From: Branchipolynoe longqiensis | Lineage: Eukaryota > Annelida > Polychaeta > Phyllodocida > Polynoidae | Length of the DNA stretch: 64,000 nucleotides | Reading direction: 5' to 3' | Assembly: GCA_030323885.1 (NCBI GenBank) | Contig: CM059191.1 | Location: 102,720,292-102,784,291, forward strand | Made by a program: the position numbers and the translations under genes | Notes under the pieces: model-generated | What the model saw: the letters and a program-made list of their open reading frames with translations, nothing else | Databases searched by the model: none | What the model was told of the DNA's origin: nothing | Shown: in pieces, positions 10,750 through 20,599 of the stretch | Layout: the number at the start of each line of letters is the position of its first letter | Position numbering within the stretch: position 1 is the first letter of the stretch

Positions 10750-11257
10750 TGTAAAATATTCCGATTTACGGCATCGGGGGGAATGCAAATGTTCTATTAC
10801 TAAACAGCTGTATGTGACCAAGCGCATGTATGTATATATATGTAGGTGCTGGTGGTGTCTGATTGGGATGTAAATAGACATAGTGGTTCTGGCAGGGTTG
10901 GGTGTAAGAACACTCAGGGCCTACCCCATCCCCCTCTGCTGGGTAGGATCACCACACTCAGGGTCAAGGTTGGTGGTGGCCATGGGGCCACACAGCTCGG
11001 TGGTGGAGGGAGACCAATGGTAACCATGGGGACCAGGAATGCTGGATCCCTATTGGTAGGGCCAAGAATGCTTGTTTCCCATTTGGGGAAAGGGGTGGGG
11101 TGATATGCTCCAATAAACCCATGTAACCATATAAATAATAAACCAGAGGGCTTGTCTCTCTCTTCCTTTTCACTTTATACTCTTCCTTTCTCTTTGCCTG
11201 TATTGATTTCACTATAGCCTGCCTACACAACCACAGATTCGAGCCCTATCCTTTACA
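10750..11257 (+). mobile_element. solo LTR, family A, with 4 bp target duplication
   Basis: A 508 bp unit, TGTAAAATATTCCGAT...CCTTTACA. It is flanked on both sides by CAAG (10746-10749 and 11258-11261), the 4 bp duplication expected for an LTR element. With no second LTR or internal region, it is a solo LTR left by LTR-LTR recombination. A TATA-like 'ccatataaataataaacc' lies about 130 bp before its 3' end. Confidence 0.85.
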
Positions 11258-11404
11258 CAAGGACACTACCACTTCTATATATTAGATATTACCCATACAT
11301 CTATTTTGATAGGATGTGTTATAGCATTTTATTCCATCTGGGTATAGCCTACCACATGAACATCCCAAGATAGGCCTTCCTAAAATACAGCTGACAAAAT
11401 AAAT

Positions 11405-11495
11405 AGAAAGTCAAGTCGGGTATAGTCAAGTCAGGTAAAGTCGAGTAGGGTAAAGTCGAGCAGGGTAAATAAAGTCAAGCCAGGTAGAGTCAAGC
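11405..11495. repeat. short tandem repeat (GGTAAAGTCRAGY)
   Basis: Seven or eight degenerate copies of an 11-13 bp word such as GTCAAGTCGGGTATA or GTAAAGTCGAG. The following 340 bases (11496-11834) hold nothing recognised. Confidence 0.75.
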
Positions 11496-11834
11496 TTTAA
11501 ATAACTCTTATTTATTTCCACATGATCATTGTACATAGCTGATATTTATTATTCTTGAATCCTTTATGTAATGTTGCGCATGAAAAAGGGGAAAGCAGAA
11601 GTACAATACTTATGAGGCGCTTTCCCCAGTTAAAAATAACACACATAGGCCTATGTTGCTAATACAATAACAATAATACATTTAAAAAGTGAAAGTAGAA
11701 AGTATATTACCTTTAATACTGGTACTGTAAGTGACATTTCATTGTTTATATACTAGACTACTATGTATTTCCACTCTGGTAAATCTTAACGATTTTCTTT
11801 TCATACATTTGCTGAAACATAGGTCGCTTAGACA

Positions 11835-12023
11835 TTACCCGTACTCCGACAAATGCTCTCCAAGCATACATTTGCCAGTTTTCAGTTTATGCAACTACAT
11901 ATGTGGGGGGAGAGTGCTAACATTGGTTGCTTTTGTTGTGTTTTATTTAGTCCAGCAGCACTGCCACCTTTAAACAACCATATAGAGAAAGAATTGTTAG
12001 AAATTGCAATCTAATATGATATA
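11835..12023 (-). mobile_element. long-TIR element H, copy 1, left part
   Basis: Together with 12526-12860 this is the reverse complement of the uninterrupted copy at 30857-31388. It begins with a degenerate terminal inverted repeat containing 'ctctccaagcatac'. The TRIM at 12024-12525 interrupts it, so the uninterrupted copy provides an empty site. Confidence 0.8.
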
Positions 12024-12056
12024 TGTCATGGGGGTGATGAAAATGGGAAATATTGT

Positions 12057-12128
12057 GCCTAGAGCGGGACTCGAACCCACATCTCTTTGCATTCTGGGCC
12101 AGTGTGCTAACCATTACACCACCTAGGC
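12057..12128 (-). ncRNA. tRNA-like unit in TRIM LTR (copy A, 3' LTR)
   Basis: A 72 nt unit with acceptor stem GCCTAGG/TCTAGGC, a D arm (A box TGGTGTAATGGTTAG) and a T arm with a consensus B box (GGTTCGAGTCC). The anticodon stem is poor and U33 is missing, so it is not a decoding tRNA, but the pol III promoter is intact. The D arm resembles tRNA-Gln/Glu. A TTTT run about 20 nt downstream, still inside the LTR, could end transcription. Confidence 0.75.
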
Positions 12129-12376
12129 TCCCTGATATCAACACACTACCCATGCCTACCTGTCTATGCGGCTCCTTGCCTGAGAGGTCAGTGCAGACCA
12201 CTACACTCATCCCCCTGGAATTGTAAGTCTTTTAATGCTTACAATTACATACATACAGGCAATGCAACACACTTACATACATAGGGTAGGTTCAACAACT
12301 ATACAGCGCATAGCTTGTACATGATCATGGTCACGGCAACCAATGTCATGGGGGTGATGAAAATGGGAAATATTGT

Positions 12377-12448
12377 GCCTAGAGCGGGACTTGAACCCAC
12401 ATCTCTTTGCATTCTGGGCCAGTGTGCTAACCATTACACCACCTAGGC
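12377..12448 (-). ncRNA. tRNA-like unit in TRIM LTR (copy A, 5' LTR)
   Basis: Second copy of the tRNA-like unit in the 5' LTR (sense strand minus). It has a single C/T difference from the other LTR, in the B box (GGTTCAAGTCC). In this LTR a pol III transcript would run towards the primer site. Confidence 0.75.
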
Positions 12449-12525
12449 TCCCTGATATCAACACACTACCCATGCCTACCTGTCTATGCGGCTCCTTGCC
12501 TGAGAGGTCAGTGCAGACCACTACA

Positions 12526-12860
12526 ATATATATAAAGTTCAAATGTTTATTTATCATAACCAGCTTCTTTTTGTGTGAATAATTGGTTAAATCATGTAGA
12601 TTAATAGACTTTAAAAGTTGAATTGAGAGCTTTCTGTGGCGGTCATCTTGGTGGTTGCCATGGCTTCCCCTGTGTGTAGGGAACCTCTCTAGGTCATGTG
12701 ATGAGGGAATCCCACCTATGATGTCATTCATACATCACATACCTCAACTCTCCTCCCACATGTTCAGTGGAATGAACTGAACAAACTAAGCAAAGGTATG
12801 TTTGGAGAGCTTTTGATGCTGGATTCGTTTGTATCTGGGTGAGGTATAGCTGGTGACTTT
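12526..12860 (-). mobile_element. long-TIR element H, copy 1, right part
   Basis: Continuation of element H beyond the TRIM. It matches 30857-31200 reversed and ends with a degenerate inverted repeat of the left end. Confidence 0.8.
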
Positions 12861-12879
12861 AATATTATTATCGAGTGCA

Positions 12880-13296
12880 TTACATATGTTTATACCATGT
12901 ATAGATAGATATACATTGAGACTTTAAGGTCGTTCTTGCAAATATTTGTCTTAGATTGTTACTCTGCTGTGTAGGCCTATCATGGCTACTATCTGAACTT
13001 ATTTTGAATAATGACTGTAGATTTGTTGGCAGTAGCCATTTGTTTGCATCGTAAATTATCATACTAGATTTTATCTTGACTAAGTCTATTGATTTTAAAA
13101 CATGAAGACCAAAGAACAGTTTATTTGCGTGTTCTCGATATCCAACAATGCAAACAATTCTCAATGCTTTCTTCTGTAGCAAATAAATACACTATAGTTG
13201 TTTTGTATGCATCTCCCCATACTTCACAACAATAAGATAGGCCTACACAAGGCAGAAATAATGAATAATACAATTTTAAAGAAGCCTTTTTATCTA
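12880..13296 (-). pseudogene. LINE reverse transcriptase C-terminal fragment
   Basis: The minus strand encodes about 100 codons (LQKKALRIVCIVGYREHANK ... LLPTNLQSLF) that match the C-terminal region of LINE polymerases, where 'LQK+A+R+I' and 'LP.NLQ.LF' are hallmarks. Upstream in a shifted frame is LSYCCEVWGDAYKTT, the usual preceding motif, so at least one frameshift separates the two. The 7 bp TSD MITE at 13297-13673 interrupts it. A few codons after the MITE (SSYCLASLD) could be the continuation, but that is uncertain. No RT catalytic core is present. Confidence 0.7.
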
Positions 13297-13673
13297 CAAA
13301 GACCCTATAATACTAAGACGGCTCACTCAGCCTGTACGGTGTAATCAAAATGATCAAACCCACCACTTGGTGCGCTGGCTGTTCTCTTGGTTAAACAGGT
13401 GCTATATTATATGTATAAATGTATATATGAATGTGAAAGATGTGTGATGATGGTGGTGATGATGATGATGGTGATGTGTATTTGTTCATAACAATTTCAT
13501 ATTGATGTGTTTTGATACTTACCTATCAAATGTATAATATAATTGTATGTGTTTACATGTGAAACGCGAACCAGCAGCCGGGCTGATCAAACCCACCACA
13601 AGGTGGCACTGCAAAATTGACATTACCATGGGAGAGATAGGGAGTGAGCCGTCTTAGTATTATAGGGTCTTTG
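13297..13673. mobile_element. TIR element M7, copy 1 (7 bp target duplication)
   Basis: 377 bp with perfect 32 bp terminal inverted repeats starting CAAAGACCCTATAATACTAA. It is flanked by TTATCTA on both sides (13290-13296 and 13674-13680). The interior has two direct copies of a ~20 bp word (GATCAAACCCACCAC plus TTGGTG or AAGGTG) and a GAT/GTG microsatellite. There is no coding capacity. A second copy at 41311-41693 has the same ends and its own 7 bp duplication. Confidence 0.9.
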
Positions 13674-13680
13674 TTATCTA

Positions 13681-14310
13681 GTGATGCTAGGCAGTATGAA
13701 GAATGGGGAGAAATGAAGCAAGGGGAACAATGTGTTTATGTTCGGAAATATATCCTTCCACAAAGTAGTAGGCTTATCTTTGGTTCGGATTTGTGGTGAC
13801 AACATTACTTATATAAATATCAGCTTATGTGTACATTGATCATGTGAAAATGAATATTGTATTATTATTATTATTATTATTTATTTCAACCACTTCGCTG
13901 TCTTGTTTTAATACGCAGATTTCTCAACTTCGTAAACACCGCTCGCCATGAGGTGCACACCAGCTCAGAACACGGTACCAGACAGACTGGTTCTAATATT
14001 TCCCGCCGACGGAATAATGGGGCGCTGTTGTGTGTTGCGGCGCCAATAGCGATGCATATGGAGAAGCCCAGGGGACCAGGCAGGGCTTCAAGGCGAGGCT
14101 GAAGAACGTCAAGGTCACGTCGGTAAACAAGCAGAGCTGTCCGACATACCTTGATACCTTGATACCAGATGTACGAAATGTTGAAGGCATAATTTGCCTG
14201 TTGGATATTTCGGTCTCTATTCTACAATACTTGAAAGTTTAGTCACGGACATGACCAGGGAACAATGGCGGATGGTACACTTGGCACACAAACGCCCCGT
14301 GATGCAGACA
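13681..14310. other. unannotated, (ATT)n tract
   Basis: Contains an (ATT)n run at about 13858-13880. The short open frames around it show no recognisable domain. Confidence 0.35.
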
Positions 14311-14378
14311 TTAACCAGGTAGGGGCCACGACTTGGAATTCAAAACGTCTTGCTTTCTCAAATGTATTGAAAAACCAA

Positions 14379-14941
14379 AGCCTTGTTCACACAGCACAAC
14401 TTTAGGCCGAACTAGAGGAGGCAAACTAGATGAGGCGAACTAGTGTCGTGTCCACACATGGAGCTGTTTAAGGCGGAAATCGATGTCTGCTCATGAGCAA
14501 GAACCCCCATCTGTATCTGGCGAGCGCTGCTATTTGTTTAGTTTTCACTAGTCGAATCGACGCCGATGTAGCTGCTACGTTAATATCGATTGGAATTTAA
14601 GGTTAATTTAATTAAATTTCATTATTTGAGTCTGTAATTCTGTTAAATATGATCGCATTCACTAGATTTCGGCGTAATCGGGCCCTAACACTGCCGGGCA
14701 CCAGCGATTAGTTACTGCTCCCCCTGTTGCCGGCACGCACTACTATTTGATACTATCGCCGCCTGGGAACCAGCTGAATCGCTTCATCTATACTACCTCA
14801 CAAGGTGGTTTACTTTAAGCGAACTAGATGAGGCGACTCAGGTTTAATTCGCCTCAGAGTAGTGTCCACACGACCAATTTGAGGCGAACTATAGGAGGCG
14901 AACTAGTTGAGGCGACTTAACGGACCAGTGTGAACGGGGCT
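14379..14941. mobile_element. TIR element E8 nested in foldback arm
   Basis: 563 bp with ends AGCCTTGTTCACAC / GTGTGAACGGGGCT, flanked by CAA on both sides. The opposite hairpin arm carries the same site without it, so the 3 bp duplication is directly confirmed. Both subterminal regions are filled with variants of GAGGCGAACTAG. The centre (about 14530-14700) is homologous to the interior of the element at 34012-34802, which has different ends. The short Harbinger-like duplication and ends suggest that superfamily, though CAA is not the classical TWA. Confidence 0.8.
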
Positions 14942-15100
14942 CAAGACAGTTTACATAATATATAGAAACAAATAGGGGTGAGATGTCACAGTCTGCAACT
15001 AATTTAATATTGAGGATGGAACCTAACAAAATAGATCATTAAAATGAGCATAAGTAGCTCTTCAAAGTTTCTATGAAGAAAATGCTCCTGTGCATAGTAT

Positions 15101-16066
15101 TATAGAAACACGGATGCTCGGCCGCGTTGAGCACCCCATGTGACTACAAAACTCTTCCCCTTCATTTCACCTGTCACTCCTGTGATGCAATCAGCCTAAA
15201 TCAATTTAACCAAGTCTGGAAATAGGAAGGAAAGCCAGTCACACCGATGAACAGTGAATAAGTTGTGCTTTATTGGCAGCAATTCCTGTCCATCCCCCTT
15301 ACATGTGACCTAGCACCTTCCTCCTCATATGCTGCCCACACTATGTCTCATTATCGCTTTAGCCTGTATACTGAAAGCAGTGCCTACAGCCCATGGGACA
15401 GGAGTCCTATGGCTGTGTATACACTCAATTTGAATAGGTGAATTTAGATAGCATCAGACAGAGTGTCTGGGGTTCCTGCTCAAAAGTAGGTGTGTCTCAC
15501 TCAAGAGCTAGGAGTAGAGTGTGCTAGGAGTAGAGTAGATTTTTGAATAATTACTTATCTGAGACTAGTGTGTGGTCAGGATAGGCCAAGGGAGTCAGGT
15601 GACCGGACATTCCCCAACCAGCCAATCAGACACTCCCCACAGACTGGGTGGGGCCACCCCCAGTAGGGGCTGTCACTCAAACCAGCTGCAGGTGGTGCAC
15701 TCTATACATATGCAGATTAGGCAGGTGGGTTGGTCCAGTGGCCATGGGTGGACAGGATGTTGTATACAGTTACAGATATGTATATAGATATATATATCAA
15801 AGTTGTTCTTTTCCTCCAATTGTATTCTTTATGAACACATAGAGAAACATTTCAATAATCCTGTACTGTCTCTTTTATAGGAAATCTCTTCATTAACTCC
15901 AAGCATCATATATAACATATATTTCACTTCACTCAGTATCATGTACACTGGGAGTGGGATTCTATTACTTTTAGTTTACATAACCTGGTTCCCACTCTGT
16001 CGTCCAAGAATAATAATGCTCTCTGCCAATATATAATTCTTAACCGAAAATCCGTATATTTTTACA
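15101..16066 (-). mobile_element. LTR family B, nested solo LTR
   Basis: 966 bp flanked by GTAT (15097-15100 and 16067-16070). On the minus strand it starts TGTAAAAATATACGG and ends GTTTCTATA. The other hairpin arm shows the site without it. A TATAAAAGAG box is present on the minus strand near 15880, as expected for an LTR promoter. A shorter relative is at 50325-50945 and another at 6123. The first 16 bases resemble family A (TGTAAAATATTCCGAT), so the two families may be related. Confidence 0.75.
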
Positions 16067-17047
16067 GTATGTTCATAATATTCAATTAAAACCACATTAC
16101 AATAAAGAGATAATCTTATTTTGCCTATAACATTGTTTGTATTCTGGAATTAGTCATTTTTACTGGAGAACCACCATGGTCTATTTAAAAAAGTATTTTT
16201 CTTAGAATCACAATACTGGACATAGTTAATGAGAAATAACCAACAATATGTACAAATCATGATGTATAGCATCATATAAGCCATTACTTGAATGTACACA
16301 CATGCAGATGAGTTGTTGTTTTAGCAGTCTACACAAGGATGACCACTGGTGGTGGGTGTGGGTGTGTGGGTTTGGGTTTGGGTGCAGAGTGGGATTTCTC
16401 TCCGTGTGGTATATCCACAATACAGTATATGTATGTGCATGTCTATATATCTGTGTGTATATATATATGCACATACACATATACTGGGTGGTGGATATAC
16501 CACACAGAGAACAATCCCACTCTGCACCCACACCCACCTCCAGTGGTCATCCTTGTGTCGACTGCTAAAACAATAACCCATCTGCCTGTGTGTACATTAG
16601 AGTAATGGCTTATATGATGCCACACATCATGATTTGTTCTTATTTGTCGTTATTTCTCATTAACTATATCAAGGATTGTGATTCTAAGAAAAATACTTTT
16701 TTAAATAGACCATGGTAGTTCACCAGTAAAAATGACTAATTACAGAATGCAAACAGCACAATGTTATAGGCAAAATAAGATTGTCTCTTTATTTTAATGT
16801 AGTTTTAGTTGAATATTAGCAACATACTATTTATTCACAGGAGCATTTTCTTCATAGAAACTGTGAAGAGCTACTTACACCCATTCTAAGGATATATTTT
16901 TTTAGGTTCCATCCTCAATATTAAAGTAGTGGCAGACTGTGAGAGATCACCCCTATTTGTTTCTATATGCAAACTGTCTTGGTTTTTCAATATGCCTTGA
17001 GAAAGCAAGACGTTTTGAATTCCTAGTCATGATCCCTACCTGTTAAC

Positions 17048-17689
17048 CGACCAGCTACTCGTACTTCTGGTCCAAACACCTGACCTTTTTGCGTAAGTGC
17101 GCCACACAAAACAGAGTTCAGAATTACATCATGCTTTGACGTCGATATGCATCAGAAGATAATTCTAGATGGTAGACTGACATTTCCTACCAATGGCTGG
17201 GCTAAGCCTAAGCAGGAGTAAGGTACCGGTAATACTTACTACCAGTACCACAGATGGTAAAACCTAGAGGGTTAGGATCATAGATGGTTTTAAAGTGACG
17301 ATGTGGAAGCATGATAATTGGCCATTTTGAAAGCGTAGTAATTGTCCACGTCATCCATGAGCTATAGCCTAAGGACAAGACTATGTTTGAGAATAGAACC
17401 GGGTTTAGCTGGGATTTCAGTTTTACTATTAAATTTAAAAGGTGTACGCCCTACTGTCTATTGACACAACTTGGGAATTTCAACTAAATTGCATCTCAAA
17501 CCTAACTAATTTAGGTACAGAACATGTCTTGTGGTTTCAGTTATGTTGAATGTTGCTAGAGTAAATGGGGAAATGCCCCTGTCATTGCTCAGTATCACAC
17601 TTCCAACATGGGGGTCATAATTACATGGTGGGAGAGCCTCAAACAGCCTTGTTTTGCCATCCTTGTTTTGCCATCCTTACCATATATAT
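17048..17689. other. unannotated
   Basis: No repeat family or coding region is recognised. The 78-codon open frame at 17565 shows no domain and runs into the simple repeat that follows. Confidence 0.35.
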
Positions 17690-17815
17690 AATCCTTACTA
17701 CTACTAGCATTAATACTAGTGCTGAAACTAAAGACGCAACAACAATACTAGTAGTAATACTACTGATAGTAGTACTAGTAGTAATACTAGTAGATCTGTA
17801 GTAGTACATGGTTAT
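17690..17815. repeat. TAGTAC/TACTAG simple repeat
   Basis: Degenerate run of ACTAGTAGTAATACT-type words with several internal palindromes. Confidence 0.8.
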
Positions 17816-17869
17816 TAGGCTAGTAGTCGTATTTGTCTTTCTTTTTTTTAATCATAAACAGTTGGCATT

Positions 17870-18765
17870 GATATAGTGATATAGTGATTGGAAGACAGGA
17901 AGTGTGAACACTTATTTGTCTCTCATTTTTGTGCAAGTAATTAGCAACACAAGGAATAAATTAGTAGCATGTGGTGAATAAGTGGTCAAATTTTCCTGTA
18001 TCATCAGCCCATGCATTTTCTAATCGGTTCTTGAATGAATTTATTGAGCCAGGATCTATAACATTTTGTGGGAGACTATTCCATATATTTATGATCCTGT
18101 TTGAGAAACTGTGTTGCCTTAATTTTGAAACGGCTCTGGGTTTTACTAGTTTGAGAGTATGGCCCCGGCTGCCTTCTCTTTTATTCAAGGTGAAAAATTG
18201 GTTCATATCTATTTTATCAAAACCTTTCATAATTTTAAATACTTCAATTATGTCACTTCTTTTCCTTCTGTAGGAAAGGGTAGGAAGTTTCAATTTCCTG
18301 AGCCTTTGTTCATAGGGTAAGTCCTTTATAACTGCAACTAGTTTCGTTGCACGTCTCTGAACCTTTTCGATCTCCAGAATATCTTTCCGAAAAATTGGGC
18401 TCCAAATTTGTGGAAAGTATTCCAAAATTGGCCTAACAAGAGACTTAAATAGAATGAGAAAATTGTTCTTGTTGAGGCGATGGAAGGTTCTTTTAATTAT
18501 TCCTACTCTCTGGTTAGCATTTCAGATGATAGTCCTCATGTGTTTCTGAAAGGAGAGTTGGGAGTCGAAGGTTACACCCAAGTCCTTTTCATAGCTATCT
18601 TGTTGCAGGACAGTGTTCTGCATAATATAGGCATAATGAGGATTATTTTTCCCGTAATGAATAATTTTGCACTTCTTTTCATTGAAGGGCAATTGCCATT
18701 TCTCAGACCATTGTGAGAGTTTCAGAATATCCTCTTGTAAGAGATTGTTATCTCTTACGTCTTTG
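17870..18765 (-). pseudogene. LINE reverse transcriptase 3' half
   Basis: On the minus strand, a frame from about 18765 to 17961 reads through the thumb and C-terminal region of a CR1/Jockey-group polymerase. Recognisable blocks in order are WSEKWQLPFNEKKCKIIHYG, EKDLGVTFDSQLSFQKH, NQRVGIIKRTFHRLN, SLVRPILEYFPQIWSP, VQRRATKLV, and a C-terminus with NIWNSLPQNVIDPGSINSFK. One in-frame TGA interrupts it near 18530, where CGA (Arg) is expected. The catalytic YADD region is absent, so the copy is 5'-truncated. The 3' untranslated part continues to roughly 17870. It is the best-preserved RT fragment in the window, and it encodes neither endonuclease nor RNase H. Confidence 0.85.
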
Positions 18766-18879
18766 GGGGCCCAACATGGCCTAGATCAGCCTGATCTGTA
18801 ACTAAGTGTAAGGTACATAGTCCGATGCTTTTGAAATTCTGCCATTTTATCTGATAAATACGTTATGCTAATCAGTATA

Positions 18880-19014
18880 GGTCACAAATGCTGCGGTCGT
18901 TGTACGCTGCTGCAGTCTGTGTCTTGCAGTTTATACAAATGTTAGGGTGTTGCGGTCTGCGGTTTATCTGTTCACAAAGTGTACGGTCACTGCAAGACAT
19001 AGGTCACCGTACGG
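18880..19014. repeat. fragment related to MITE E11
   Basis: Begins AGGTCACAAATGCTGCGGTCG, close to the left end of the element at 41956-42465 (AGGTCAAAAATGCTGCGGTC), and carries further AGGTCAC and GCGGTC words. Its right boundary is unclear. Confidence 0.5.
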
Positions 19015-19023
19015 CGTCTTCTG

Positions 19024-19207
19024 AGCCTCTCACACTACGACGTACAACGTCAGCACGTACTCAGCGTTAGAAAATGTGCCAGTACACCGGCATTTGTCAA
19101 ACTTTTCAGTGGTGGGCGGTAAAAATGGGCATATACACAACGTACACACAACGTACGTAACGTATGCAGAACGTATGTCTAACATATTGCTATCGTGTGA
19201 GAGCATT
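19024..19207. mobile_element. small TIR element E1 with ACGTAC words
   Basis: Ends AGCCTCTCACAC... and ...GTGTGAGAGCATT form an imperfect inverted repeat. The interior is rich in ACGTACAACGT and AACGTATG words. It resembles a miniature of the AGGCCCTGTCAC family (E2-E4, E6). No clear target duplication is seen. Confidence 0.5.
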
Positions 19208-19289
19208 CATGTTTGTTTTACAGCTAGGTACCCATTTTCAAAAATGGGTCCAAATATTAAAATAATTTCACATGAAGCTCCAGTGAATC

Positions 19290-19545
19290 AGAAGTAATAT
19301 GCATTCTGAATTTTTTTTAAATTCCAAAATTTAAATGAGATATGCGCATTTGAATGTTCAGATCTGGTGGATTAGACTAATGCAGCAGCCATTCCATGCT
19401 GGCCACATAAGCCGGGCCTGAGCATTAATGCTTTTTGAATTGTTATTATATTCCAAAATCTGAGTGAGATATGTGCGTTTGAACACTTTTGATTTTCAGA
19501 TCTTTTGTATTAGCTAATGCAGCAGCCGTTCCATGCTGGCCACCC
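19290..19545 (+). repeat. tandem duplication, ~125 bp unit x2
   Basis: The segment ending at about 19420 ('gcagcagccattccatgctgg') is repeated imperfectly, ending at about 19545 ('gcagcagccgttccatgctgg'). Each unit also has 'aaattccaaaat' or 'attccaaaatctg' and a 'gatatgYgc' word. No coding potential is evident. The flanks 19211-19289 and 19546-19820 hold nothing recognised. Confidence 0.65.
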
Positions 19546-19823
19546 TTGCTGTTGTCTGCTGGATACAAGTGCTGTGCTACTGCTGGACCGGAATGATTCG
19601 GGGCCGCCCCATAGACTCATCATTTAATCATTTTAAAAACATCCCCCAGCTTCTACAACTGTCCCACCAGAAGATTAATCTTCAATCAAAGATTGGCCCG
19701 ATTTATCGGTGCCTCTCTATAATGCTGCAGTTCTGCAGCCGGTAACCTGTGTAAGGTTACAAACACCCCAGAAGTCAAGTCCCACATGTAGGAGGGTCCA
19801 AACATGTGCTCTAACAACTATTA

Positions 19824-20391
19824 AAGGCAACTACCTATTAGGAAGCAGTCTCCATACATTCACTGCTATCCTCGCAAAACGTTCACCCAACGTTCGCATT
19901 CGCTCAGGGAACGCTGACCAAAATTGCATATGTTACTCCATCGCTAGAAGTATGGTGTATACGTTAAATACGCTGGAGATACGGCAAGCATACGTTCGAA
20001 GTATGTTAGGAGTACATAATGCATCCGTTGGCAATATGTGGACTGTACACGGACTGAATGTTCCCACCGGCTGACAGCATGGCTAACATGCAGCAATCTA
20101 TGCCAATGCATCCCTAACATACTCCCAACATACTCCAACATATCTCGAACGTACACACAGTGTACGTTCAACGTATGAGCCTCACATCAACACACATTGA
20201 ACAGTTTGAGCATACAAACAAATTTGTTGGAGCCTCGATGCGTGTCGACCTAAGACGATGTATACCGACATATCCAAAACATGTACGCCGTATGCCCAAC
20301 ATACATATACGACGCCATACGCCGACGTGTTGGTCGAAAATCACATACGTTGGCGCACATTGAGGCGATATGTCATAGTGTGACAGGGCCT
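19824..20391. mobile_element. TIR element E2 with ACGT-type words
   Basis: The right end is clear: ...GTGTGACAGGGCCT followed by TTA. The interior is saturated with CATACGTT, AACGTTCGC and ACATACTCC words. A TTA precedes the proposed left end, but that end (AAGGCAACTACC) matches the right terminus poorly, so the left boundary is uncertain. Confidence 0.5.
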
Positions 20392-20599
20392 TTACATGGT
20401 TTTTTTCGCTGCACCATTCACACATTGCACATATATATTATATAAACAAAAGCGAGCGGTCAAAATGCAACTAAAAGGCACTCAACAAAGAGAGAGATTG
20501 GAGTTTGAAGACTATGAGGATGAAGGGGGAATTTGAAGAAACAGATTTGATATTTGAGTTGTTTGACAAAATTGTTTCCTTCTTCTATCTACTGTCATG

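Larger units (their letters stand above)
12024..12525 (-). mobile_element. TRIM retroelement copy A with tRNA-like LTRs
   Basis: Two 182 bp direct repeats (12024-12205 and 12344-12525; I count one difference) start and end with TG/CA and flank only 138 bp. Read on the minus strand, the first LTR is followed after one base by a TGGTTGCCGTGACC primer-site-like segment (12325-12342). The second LTR is preceded by the purine tract AGGGGGATGAG (12206-12217). There is no coding capacity. The element is flanked by ATATA on both sides and interrupts element H, whose other copy lacks it. These are the marks of a terminal-repeat retrotransposon in miniature. Each LTR contains a 72 bp tRNA-like unit. 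Copies B (34969) and C (39368) have the same plan. Confidence 0.8.
14316..17042. mobile_element. giant foldback (hairpin) element with nested insertions
   Basis: Almost the whole interval is one inverted repeat. The right arm (about 16470-17042) reversed matches the left arm, which is broken into 14316-14378, 14942-15100 and 16067-16445 by two insertions. The loop is only about 25 bp, TA/GT-rich, near 16446-16470. Both ends begin CAGGTAGGG and are flanked by TTAAC (14311-14315 and 17043-17047), a 5 bp duplication. Removing the insertions leaves about 1.19 kb with arms near 580 bp. No protein is encoded; the open frames around the loop occur on both strands because of the symmetry. A transcript would fold into a long hairpin. 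Confidence 0.85.

Noticed and set aside
12057..12128. Functional tRNA gene
   Set aside because: The anticodon stem pairs poorly, U33 is absent, and the unit is embedded in every LTR of a mobile element.
12273..12731. 152-codon minus-strand open frame
   Set aside because: It crosses the TRIM LTR and element H, so it is chance read-through of repeats.
16226..16625. Cluster of overlapping open frames on both strands
   Set aside because: They lie around the loop of a large inverted repeat and mirror each other; no domain is visible.
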